In this document: positions 1-5,440 of the stretch, piece after piece
Numbering within the stretch: the stretch's first letter is position 1
Layout of the letters: each line of letters starts with the position of its first letter
Origin: Phytoactinopolyspora endophytica
GTDB lineage: Bacteria; Actinomycetota; Actinomycetes; Jiangellales; Jiangellaceae
Direction: 5' to 3'
Assembly: GCF_004138495.1 (NCBI RefSeq)
Contig: NZ_ML142858.1
Span: 44,602 to 50,041 of the forward strand
DNA: 5,440 nucleotides
The notes under the pieces: generated by a model
What the model was told of the DNA's origin: nothing
Database searches by the model: none
What the model saw: only the letters and a program-made list of their open reading frames with translations
Position numbers and translations under genes: made by a program

Positions 1-1
1 G

Positions 2-1423
2 CTGGAAGGTACGGGGTTGTCGAAGAAGGACGCCGAGCGCGCCAAGAACATGTTCTCGCTGGGGCTGTTGTCATGGATGTACCAACGGCCGACCGACGGC
101 GTGGAGCGGTTCCTGCGGACAAAGTTCGCCGCCAGACCGGAGATCGCCGACGCCAACGTGCGAGCCTTCCGCGCGGGCTGGAACTACGGTGAGACCACCG
201 AGTCCTTCGCCGTCACGTATGAGGTGTCGCCGGCGCCGCTGCCCGCGGGCAGCTACCGGCAGATCACCGGAAACACCGCGCTCGCCTACGGTCTGATCGC
301 CGCCGGGCAGCGGTCCGGTCTGCCGGTGCTGCTCGGCGGATACCCGATCACACCGGCGTCGGACATCTTGCATGAGCTGTCGAAGCACAAGTCGTTCGGG
401 GTCATCACGCTCCAGGTCGAGGACGAGATCGCCGGGATCGGCGCCTCGCTGGGCGCCGCCTATGGCGGGGCGCTCGGCGTCACGACGACGTCCGGGCCGG
501 GTGTGGCTTTGAAGTCGGAGACGATCGGGCTGGCCGTCATGCTCGAGTTGCCGCTCGTCGTGATCGACGTGCAGCGTGGAGGCCCGTCCACTGGCCTGCC
601 GACCAAGACCGAGCAGGCGGACCTGCTGCAGGCGATGCACGGCCGGAACGGCGAGTGCCCGGTGCCGATCCTGGCGCCGGCCACGCCTGGGGAATGCTTC
701 GACATGGCTCTGGAAGCTGCCCGGATCGCGCTGACCTATCGCACCCCGGTCATGCTGTTGTCCGACGGTGCGCTCGCGGGCGGCAGCGAGCCGTGGCGCA
801 TCCCGGCCGCCGCCGACCTCCCGGATCTGTCCGTGCGATTCGCCGACCAGCCCAACGCCACGGACGGCTCCGGCGACTTCTGGCCCTATGCCCGCGACCC
901 CGAGACGCTGGCCAGGGAATGGGCCGTCCCCGGGACGCCAGGCCTGGAACACCGCATCGGGGGCTTGGAGAAGGCGGAGAGCACCGGCGAGATCTCCTAC
1001 GACTCGGACAACCACGACCGCATGGTCCGGATCCGTCACGCCAGGGTGGCCGGCGTCACGGTGCCGGACGTCGAGGTGGACGACCCGTCCGGATCGGCGC
1101 GCGTGCTTGCCCTGGGATGGGGCTCCAGTTACGGCCCGATCGGTGCCGCGTGCCGGAGGGTCCGTAATCTCGGTTGGCCGGTTGCCCAAGCGCACCTGCG
1201 GTATCTCAATCCATTTCCGGCCAACCTGGCCGATGTGCTGAGCCGCTACGACACGGTGGTCGTCCCGGAGATGAACCTCGGACAACTGGCGATGTTGCTG
1301 CGCGCGGCGTACCTGGTGGACGTGGTCTCACACACCAAAGTCGCGGGCGTGTCGTTCAAGGCAGAGGAGCTCCAAGACGTGCTGGTCGGCGCCGTGAAGG
1401 GGGAGTGTTATGACGATCGTTGA
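2..1423 (+). CDS. korA: 2-oxoglutarate:ferredoxin oxidoreductase subunit alpha (KorA), 5'-truncated by the window edge
   Basis: This subunit works with KorB in cytoplasmic 2-oxoglutarate:ferredoxin oxidoreductase, which converts 2-oxoglutarate and CoA to succinyl-CoA and CO2 while reducing ferredoxin. The frame is open from base 2 and 473 residues are visible. Mycobacterial KorA is about 650 residues with a gamma domain fused ahead of the alpha domain, so most of the gamma domain lies outside. The TTG at 17 is internal: residues before it (LEGTG) and after it (SKKDAERAKNMFSLGLLSW) read like the conserved end of the gamma domain. Family motifs seen are YPITPAS (341-361), with the 2-oxoacid-binding Thr; QVEDEIAG (413-436), with the Glu expected near thiamine diphosphate; TSGPG (488-502); and QRGGPSTGLPTKTEQ (572-616). 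The C-terminal transketolase-like domain runs from about 1100 to the stop. The gene overlaps korB by 14 bases, so the two are probably translationally coupled. The 2-oxoglutarate preference is inferred from similarity to actinobacterial KorA; another 2-oxoacid remains possible. Confidence 0.93.
   Translation: MEGTGLSKKDAERAKNMFSLGLLSWMYQRPTDGVERFLRTKFAARPEIADANVRAFRAGWNYGETTESFAVTYEVSPAPLPAGSYRQITGNTALAYGLIAAGQRSGLPVLLGGYPITPASDILHELSKHKSFGVITLQVEDEIAGIGASLGAAYGGALGVTTTSGPGVALKSETIGLAVMLELPLVVIDVQRGGPSTGLPTKTEQADLLQAMHGRNGECPVPILAPATPGECFDMALEAARIALTYRTPVMLLSDGALAGGSEPWRIPAAADLPDLSVRFADQPNATDGSGDFWPYARDPETLAREWAVPGTPGLEHRIGGLEKAESTGEISYDSDNHDRMVRIRHARVAGVTVPDVEVDDPSGSARVLALGWGSSYGPIGAACRRVRNLGWPVAQAHLRYLNPFPANLADVLSRYDTVVVPEMNLGQLAMLLRAAYLVDVVSHTKVAGVSFKAEELQDVLVGAVKGECYDDR
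1397..1405 (+). promoter_or_regulatory. Ribosome binding site of korB inside korA
   Basis: The purine run AAGGGGGAG lies four bases before the ATG at 1410 and inside the last korA codons. It supports that ATG as the korB start despite the 14-base overlap with korA, and it fits coupled translation of the two subunits in equal amounts. Confidence 0.7.
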
Positions 1424-2519
1424 CGTGCCCGCACCGACCGCGCGGCAGGCCGGGCAGAACCAGACCGACGGCGACGGGCTGGCCGGTGTCCCGATGGCCG
1501 ACGAGCCACAGCGGGCCGGCGACTACAAGTCCGGCCAGGACGTGCGCTGGTGCCCGGGCTGTGGCGACTACATCGTGCTCAACGCCGTGCAGTCGCTGCT
1601 GCCGACACTGGGTTTGAAGCGGGAGAACATCGTCTTCATCTCGGGGATCGGCTGCTCGTCGCGGTTCCCGTACTACATGAACACCTACGGGCTGCATTCG
1701 ATACACGGCCGCGCGCCGGCGATCGCCACCGGGCTCGCCGTCACCCGCCCGGATCTCTCCGTCTGGGTGGTCACCGGCGACGGCGACGCCCTGTCGATCG
1801 GCGGGAACCACCTCATTCACACCTTGCGGCGCAACGTCAACCTGACGATCCTGCTGTTCAACAACCGGATCTACGGGCTCACCAAGGGCCAGTACTCGCC
1901 CACCAGCGAGGAGGGCACGGTCACCAAATCAACGCCGATGGGATCGCTGGACACACCGTTCAACCCGGTCTCGCTGGCGCTGGGAGCCGAGGCCACCTTC
2001 GTCGCCCGGGCGCTCGACTCCGACCGGGAGGGGCTCACCGAGGTCCTGGATGCCGCGGCGCGGCATCGCGGCAGTGCGCTGGTGGAGATCTACCAGAACT
2101 GCCCGATCTTCAACGACGGCGCGTTCGACGTGCTCAAGGACCGCAGCGAAGCCGCGCACCGGATCATCCCGCTACGGGACGGCGAACCGATCCGTTTCGG
2201 CCCGGCCGGCGAGTTCGGCGTCGTGCGTTCGGAGTACGGCGGGCTCGACGTGGCCGAGATCTCCAAAAGCGGCGCTGAGCACGTCGTCGTGCACGACGCC
2301 GGCCTCACCGACCCCGCCTACGCGTTCGCACTTTCCCGCCTCGGCGGACCGCGGCTGGATCACGTGCCGGTCGGGGTCTTCCGGAGCGTCCAGCGCCCCA
2401 CCTACGACGACCAGGTACGATCGCAGATCCAGAGCGCCACCCGGACGAACACCGGCAACCTGGACACACTGCTCAACGGTTCCGACGCCTGGACCGTCCC
2501 GGCGCGGCCACATGGCTGA
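1410..2519 (+). CDS. korB: 2-oxoglutarate:ferredoxin oxidoreductase subunit beta (KorB)
   Basis: This is the beta subunit of KorAB; it binds thiamine diphosphate and the [4Fe-4S] cluster that passes electrons to ferredoxin. It has 369 residues, close to the roughly 370 of mycobacterial KorB. A variable N-terminal tail of about 38 residues precedes the core. All four cluster cysteines expected for two-subunit enzymes are present: C48 and C51 in WCPGCGDY, C82 in GIGCSSRF and C231 in NCPIFNDG. The spacing (3, 31, 149) is nearly that which I recall for archaeal homologues. The thiamine-diphosphate/Mg motif is GDGD (123-126) with the matching NN at 151-152, followed by IYGLTKGQYSPTS. The C-terminal part (VVHDAGLTDPAYAFALSRLG, then RPTYDD and a final DAWTV) also resembles actinobacterial KorB. 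The start is ATG at 1410 with a good upstream ribosome site. No ferredoxin gene or separate KorC/KorD gene is visible here. Confidence 0.96.
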   Translation: MTIVDVPAPTARQAGQNQTDGDGLAGVPMADEPQRAGDYKSGQDVRWCPGCGDYIVLNAVQSLLPTLGLKRENIVFISGIGCSSRFPYYMNTYGLHSIHGRAPAIATGLAVTRPDLSVWVVTGDGDALSIGGNHLIHTLRRNVNLTILLFNNRIYGLTKGQYSPTSEEGTVTKSTPMGSLDTPFNPVSLALGAEATFVARALDSDREGLTEVLDAAARHRGSALVEIYQNCPIFNDGAFDVLKDRSEAAHRIIPLRDGEPIRFGPAGEFGVVRSEYGGLDVAEISKSGAEHVVVHDAGLTDPAYAFALSRLGGPRLDHVPVGVFRSVQRPTYDDQVRSQIQSATRTNTGNLDTLLNGSDAWTVPARPHG

Positions 2520-2527
2520 CACGACGC

Positions 2528-2534
2528 AAGGAGA
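2528..2534 (+). promoter_or_regulatory. Ribosome binding site deciding the mrp start
   Basis: AAGGAGA stands four bases before the GTG at 2539 and is the best Shine-Dalgarno match near the gene. It favours GTG 2539 over the in-frame ATG at 2512, which overlaps the korB stop and lacks a comparable site. The ATG form would be nine residues longer. Confidence 0.7.
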
Positions 2535-2538
2535 GCTT

Positions 2539-3651
2539 GTGACTGTTGATGAAGTCCGCGCAGCGCTGGCCACGGTGGTGGACCCGGAGATCAACCGACC
2601 GCTCACCGAGCTCGGCATGGTCAAGGAGATAACGGTCGACGGCGACCTGGTCACGGTCGGAATTTACCTGACCGTGTCCGGGTGTCCGCTGCGGGAGAAG
2701 ATCACCAGCGACGTCACGGCGGCGGTGCTGGCGGTCCCCGGTGTTCGCGACGTCCGGGTCGAGCTGGATGTGATGGACGACGAGCAGCGCGCCGAGCTCC
2801 GCAAGCAGGTGCGTGGCGGCGACGATCCGGTGATCCCGTTCGCCGAGCCGGGATCGCTGACCAAGGTGTACTGCGTCGCGTCGGGCAAAGGGGGAGTCGG
2901 CAAGTCGACGGTGACCGCGAATCTGGCGTCCGCGATGGCGGCGCGGGGTCTGTCCGTCGGTGTCCTGGACGCCGACATCCACGGCCATTCGATTCCTCGG
3001 CTGCTCGGCACCGTCGCCCGGCCGACCCAGGTCTCCACCATGATCATGCCGCCCCAGGCGCATGGGGTGAAGGTCATCTCGATGGGCATGTTCACCGAGG
3101 GCAACGACGCGGTGATCTGGCGTGGACCGATGCTGCACCGGGCCGTCCAGCAGTTCTCGGCGGACGTCTTCTGGGGCGATCTCGACGTCCTGCTCCTCGA
3201 CCTCCCGCCGGGCACCGGCGACGTCGCTATCTCCATCGCGCAGCTGATTCCGGAGGCGGAGATCGTCGTGGTGACCACACCGCAGCTCGCCGCCGCCGAG
3301 GTCGCCGAGCGGGCCGGGGCCATCGGCGCACAGACCCGGCAGCGGGTGATCGGCGTCGTCGAGAACATGTCCTGGCTCGACACTGCTGACGGCCAACGGC
3401 TGGAAGTGTTCGGAGCCGGAGGTGGGCAGGCGGTAGCTGCCGCGCTCACGGCAACGCTGGAAACGTCCATACCGGTGCTGGGCCAGATACCGCTGGACAC
3501 GCGGCTTCGGGAGGCCGGGGACGCCGGTACTCCACTGGTTCTCGCCCAGCCTGACCTACCTGCGGCCAAGGCGCTCATCGGGATTGCTGACCAGCTCGGC
3601 TCCCGCCCGCGCGAGCTCGCCGGCCGTAGCCTCCCGGTCGCCGTCGTCTGA
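2539..3651 (+). CDS. mrp: Mrp/ApbC-type P-loop ATPase with N-terminal DUF59 domain, probable Fe-S cluster carrier
   Basis: This cytoplasmic protein belongs to the Mrp/NBP35/ApbC branch of the ParA/MinD ATPase superfamily, whose members bind and transfer Fe-S clusters. From the GTG start it has 370 residues. Residues 4-80 form a DUF59/MIP18-like domain (VVDPEINRPLTELGMVKEI, and C49 in TVSGCP). The deviant Walker A is GKGGVGKST (116-124) with signature Lys117. The A' motif is DADIHGHS (144-151), and LLLDLPPGTGD (218-228) carries the Walker B Asp. Other hallmarks are WRGPMLHRA (194-202), TTPQLAAAEVAERAG (246-260) and GQIPLD (315-320). The canonical CxxC that follows ENMS in ApbC-like proteins is absent: this stretch has no cysteine. 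As I recall, the Mycobacterium tuberculosis Mrp lacks it too. The gene starts 19 bases after the korB stop and is very probably co-transcribed with korAB. The family call is firm; a role in maturing KorAB is inference from position. Confidence 0.94.
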   Translation: MTVDEVRAALATVVDPEINRPLTELGMVKEITVDGDLVTVGIYLTVSGCPLREKITSDVTAAVLAVPGVRDVRVELDVMDDEQRAELRKQVRGGDDPVIPFAEPGSLTKVYCVASGKGGVGKSTVTANLASAMAARGLSVGVLDADIHGHSIPRLLGTVARPTQVSTMIMPPQAHGVKVISMGMFTEGNDAVIWRGPMLHRAVQQFSADVFWGDLDVLLLDLPPGTGDVAISIAQLIPEAEIVVVTTPQLAAAEVAERAGAIGAQTRQRVIGVVENMSWLDTADGQRLEVFGAGGGQAVAAALTATLETSIPVLGQIPLDTRLREAGDAGTPLVLAQPDLPAAKALIGIADQLGSRPRELAGRSLPVAVV

Positions 3652-3733
3652 AGGGACAGAATGCCTGTGGCAGCTCACGGTTGATGGCGTAGTAGACGGT
3701 CGGCAACACACATCTATCGCATTGTTCGGCGCC

Positions 3734-3739
3734 TACGAT
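3734..3739 (+). promoter_or_regulatory. Probable -10 element of a leaderless transcript
   Basis: TACGAT matches the actinobacterial TANNNT -10 consensus. Its final T lies seven bases before the GTG at 3746, so the predicted transcription start is the G of that start codon, the usual geometry for leaderless mRNAs. I see no good -35 hexamer 16-19 bases upstream. The rest of the gap after mrp (3652-3733) holds no clear terminator, so read-through from the kor-mrp operon is also possible. Confidence 0.5.
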
Positions 3740-3745
3740 GGAGGT

Positions 3746-4366
3746 GTGTCGAGCGGAGCATCCGAGCCAGGTGAATCTCGCTGGACCGACCATGAGCGGT
3801 TACCGCCGTGGGGGCAGCCGCCCGTGGCCGCACCCAGCGTCCTGATTCTCGCGGATCAGCCGGTGGCGACGTCCTCCGTTGCCGCGATCTCGATCCTGCA
3901 CTTGCGAGCATTCACGGAAGGCTGCCTGATCGCGATCTCAGCAACTGTTCGCCGGCGCGCCGGATACTCTTGGCTCCCGCAAAGCTGGATCCGGCCTGGC
4001 CCTTCCAGGCGGACGGCCGGTGTCCCTGACGAACTTCTCCGGTTCGCGATAGTCCTGCCGAATGGCCGCCGTGCCGACTCGCTGGATCGATGGCAGGACC
4101 GGGACACCGTGCCTGACCTCTTCGTAGCAGTGTGTGGCACCCGGGTGAGAACGACCGCTGCGCCGTCAGGCACGCCTACCGATCCCTTGGGTACGGATGC
4201 TGCGTATGCCGAGATCACCACTGACCTCTGGGTATGGCCACGGCCGTCGACTCGCAGCTTCACCTTGATTGCGCATTGGCCTGTGTTCGACATCGATCAT
4301 GCACCGCTGGTCCTCGACACCGCTGCAATCCGTGCCGCCTCCCCAACGGGCCCTTGGTCATCCTGA
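3746..4366 (+). CDS. Conserved hypothetical protein of an actinobacterial family, 206 residues
   Basis: No function is known to me. The sequence resembles a recurrent actinobacterial family of small soluble proteins. These have an early PPWG-like motif, a hydrophobic strand followed by a segment like SVLILADQPVATSSVAAISI (31-50), then LLRFAIVLPNGRRADSLDRW (97-116), and a terminal block WVWPRPSTRSFTLIAHWPVF (162-181) ahead of an acidic-hydrophobic tail. The pattern suggests alternating beta strands; there is no signal peptide or convincing membrane helix. The start is taken as GTG 3746 because of the leaderless -10 spacing; GGAGG just before it is too close to be a normal ribosome site. A TTG at 3722 is an alternative. 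By hand count about 62 of 206 codons end in A or T, roughly 70% GC3, against about 90% in neighbours, and codon 19 is a rare TTA (3800-3802). Both hint at weak expression or a different origin. That the frame codes is fairly secure; the family match is from memory. Confidence 0.75.
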   Translation: MSSGASEPGESRWTDHERLPPWGQPPVAAPSVLILADQPVATSSVAAISILHLRAFTEGCLIAISATVRRRAGYSWLPQSWIRPGPSRRTAGVPDELLRFAIVLPNGRRADSLDRWQDRDTVPDLFVAVCGTRVRTTAAPSGTPTDPLGTDAAYAEITTDLWVWPRPSTRSFTLIAHWPVFDIDHAPLVLDTAAIRAASPTGPWSS

Positions 4367-4407
4367 CCCCATTCCGGAGGCGGCCTGCGAATCCGCCAAG
4401 GCGGTGG

Positions 4408-4460
4408 TGATCAGATACGAGTTCGGGGCGTCATACCGGCCCCAAACTCGTATCTGATCA
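4408..4460. repeat. 22-bp near-perfect inverted repeat upstream of the GH39 gene (operator or leader hairpin candidate)
   Basis: The arms 4408-4429 and 4439-4460 are reverse complements with a single mismatch (C4424 against A4444), separated by nine bases. Each arm has the palindrome TGATCA at its outer end; the left arm reads TGATCAGATACGAGTT and then a G-rich stretch. It ends 23 bases before the GTG at 4484 and about nine bases before the ribosome site, so it could be a bipartite operator for a sugar-responsive regulator or, if transcribed, a strong hairpin by the start. There is no T-tract on either side, so it is not an ordinary intrinsic terminator. The symmetry is certain; the role is inferred. 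Confidence 0.85.
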
Positions 4461-4469
4461 TGCGGAACT

Positions 4470-4475
4470 GAAAGG
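4470..4475 (+). promoter_or_regulatory. Ribosome binding site of the GH39 gene
   Basis: GAAAGG lies eight bases before the GTG at 4484, normal spacing, and supports that start. No ATG in frame offers a better choice nearby, and the reading frame has little family similarity before residue 30. Confidence 0.6.
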
Positions 4476-4483
4476 CTGACACC

Positions 4484-5440
4484 GTGACCACAGAGACGAA
4501 CGCCCGCGCCGATGCCGGCTTGACCGGCAGACAGCCCCAGGCCGCCGCCAGCGATCCCGACGCGCCGCACGTCCGGTCCGCGGTGGTGCGCGTCGACGCC
4601 TCCTCCGACGCGGGCGAACTGACGCCGATCTGGGCCAGCATCGGCTACGACGAGATCAACTGGACGTACACGCCGAGCGGCAAGCGGCTGCTGCGCACAG
4701 TCGGCGAGTTCTCGCCGCGTCCGTTCGATGTCCGCCCGCACTACGTCTTCTGCAGCGGCAGCGGATTCGGCCTTCCGCACTGGGGCAACGGCAACGTGTA
4801 CCACGAAGACGAGGACGGCACGCCTTACTACGACTTCACCATCGTCGACCAGACCTACGACGCCATCGTCGGTGCCGGGCACCACGTCCTGGTCGAGCTG
4901 GCCTTCACCCCGAAGGCCCTGGTACCGGAGACCGCGTACGACGTCTTCACCACGATCCCGAGCCCGACGGTGTACAGCGCCTATGAGAACGGCCTGTGGT
5001 CCTTCCCGCCGAAGGACTACGGCAAGTGGGCCGGTCTCGTCGCCGCCCACGCACGACACTGTCTGGAACGCTACGGTGCGGACGAGGTCGCCGACTGGTA
5101 CTGGGAGCTGTGGAACGAACCGGACATCTTCTACTGGCGGGGCACCCCGCAGCAGTTCTATGACCTTTACGCGGTCACCGCCGGAGCCGTCCGATCCGTG
5201 TTGCCTGCCGCCAAGGTCGGCGGGCCCGCGGTGACCGGCGGCGACAAGGGACCGCCGTTCCTGCGCGGGTTCCTGGAGCAATGCCGCCGAGACTCATTGC
5301 CGCTGGACTTCGTCTCCTTCCACACGAAGGGTTCCGCGTTCACACCGTGGCGAGTGTACGGCCCGGCCGGCGGGCCCGCTCCCGAGCAGCAGTCGCCGTC
5401 GTCGGCGAAGATGCTCTTCGAGATCGGGCGACTGCTCGAC
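4484..5440 (+). CDS. Glycoside hydrolase family 39, beta-xylosidase-like, 3'-truncated by the window edge
   Basis: The frame is open from GTG 4484 to the last base, giving 319 residues with no stop. GH39 enzymes are clan GH-A (beta/alpha)8-barrel retaining hydrolases, chiefly beta-xylosidases, which release xylose from xylo-oligosaccharides. Supporting segments are YYDFTIVDQTYDAIVGAG (115-132), LVELAFTPKALVP (136-148), the actinobacterial PPKDYGKWAGLVAAHARHCL (175-194), WYWELWNEPD (205-214) with acid/base Glu212, TPQQFYDLYA (221-230), KVGGPAVTG (244-252) and DFVSFHTKG (275-283). The catalytic nucleophile Glu is expected roughly 115 residues after Glu212, so it lies just beyond the window. There is no signal peptide: the N-terminus is polar (MTTETNARADAG), so the enzyme probably acts in the cytoplasm on imported sugars. 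The first 30 or so residues look like a disordered extension. An inverted repeat immediately upstream may regulate it. GH39 membership is secure; xylose specificity is not, since related members act on other glycosides. Confidence 0.88.
   Translation, partial: MTTETNARADAGLTGRQPQAAASDPDAPHVRSAVVRVDASSDAGELTPIWASIGYDEINWTYTPSGKRLLRTVGEFSPRPFDVRPHYVFCSGSGFGLPHWGNGNVYHEDEDGTPYYDFTIVDQTYDAIVGAGHHVLVELAFTPKALVPETAYDVFTTIPSPTVYSAYENGLWSFPPKDYGKWAGLVAAHARHCLERYGADEVADWYWELWNEPDIFYWRGTPQQFYDLYAVTAGAVRSVLPAAKVGGPAVTGGDKGPPFLRGFLEQCRRDSLPLDFVSFHTKGSAFTPWRVYGPAGGPAPEQQSPSSAKMLFEIGRLLD

Noticed and set aside
17..19. TTG as the start codon of korA
   Set aside because: The frame is open to the window edge and the residues before it continue the conserved gamma-domain sequence; KorA is normally about 180 residues longer at this end.
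71..1285. Long open frame on the minus strand opposite korA
   Set aside because: The translation is rich in Arg, Gly, Val and His without family resemblance, while korA on the + strand has clear catalytic motifs. It is an artefact of high GC3.
2050..2538. Upstream extension of the mrp reading frame into korB
   Set aside because: The translated extension is low-complexity Arg/Ser/Thr/Pro sequence, as expected for an off-frame reading of GC-rich korB; Mrp homology starts only after 2539.
2473..3578. Long minus-strand open frames opposite mrp
   Set aside because: Same reasoning: biased composition, no recognisable motif, and they fully overlap a gene with firm homology.
3584..3745. ATG 3584 as start of the hypothetical gene
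   Set aside because: It would overlap the end of mrp by 68 bases and add residues of no recognisable pattern; no ribosome site precedes it, whereas the -10 element fits GTG 3746.
4379..4404. GGCGG / CCGCC / GGCGG short hairpins after the hypothetical gene as a terminator
   Set aside because: The stems are only five base pairs, compete with each other, and are not followed by a T-tract; expected by chance in such GC-rich DNA.
4408..4460. The 22-bp inverted repeat as a Rho-independent terminator
   Set aside because: No run of T follows on either strand, and it lies near the next start codon, not right after the upstream stop; kept instead as an operator or leader candidate.
4728..5234. Second + strand open frame within the GH39 gene
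   Set aside because: It is a Ser/Thr/Pro/Arg-rich off-frame translation of the GH39 coding sequence.
4358..5281. Minus-strand 307-residue open frame opposite the GH39 gene
   Set aside because: It is Val/Arg/Gly-rich with no recognisable domain and passes through the inverted repeat. The + strand frame has GH39 motifs including WNEP.

Overview
The window is very GC-rich, with a strong preference for codons ending in G or C. Its gene content (a mycobacterial-type two-subunit KorAB, a DUF59-ATPase Mrp, an actinobacterial GH39 enzyme) points to a high-GC actinobacterium. I cannot place it in a genus from the sequence alone. All five genes that I can support lie on the + strand.

Left part (2-3651): a tightly packed operon. 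It starts with the C-terminal three quarters of korA, whose N-terminal gamma domain is cut off by the window edge. Next comes complete korB, which overlaps korA by 14 bases. A Mrp/ApbC-type P-loop ATPase gene then starts about 20 bases after the korB stop. KorA and KorB form 2-oxoglutarate:ferredoxin oxidoreductase, a thiamine-diphosphate and [4Fe-4S] enzyme that makes succinyl-CoA, CO2 and reduced ferredoxin. Mrp proteins are implicated in Fe-S cluster carriage, so the order suggests, but does not prove, that this Mrp serves KorAB.

Middle part (3652-4366): a short non-coding gap with a TACGAT -10 element placed exactly for a leaderless GTG start. It is followed by a 206-residue protein of an uncharacterised actinobacterial family. 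Its codon use is clearly less GC-biased than its neighbours, and it has a TTA codon at position 19.

Right part (4367-5440): a 117-base gap containing a striking 22-bp, near-perfect inverted repeat. Just after it begins a glycoside hydrolase family 39 (beta-xylosidase-like) gene that runs off the right edge. The repeat sits where an operator or a 5' leader hairpin would control this gene.

I saw no mobile element, CRISPR array, tRNA or rRNA. Nothing here clearly amounts to an undescribed system. The best leads are the kor-mrp linkage, the inverted repeat before the GH39 gene, and the atypical small gene between them.
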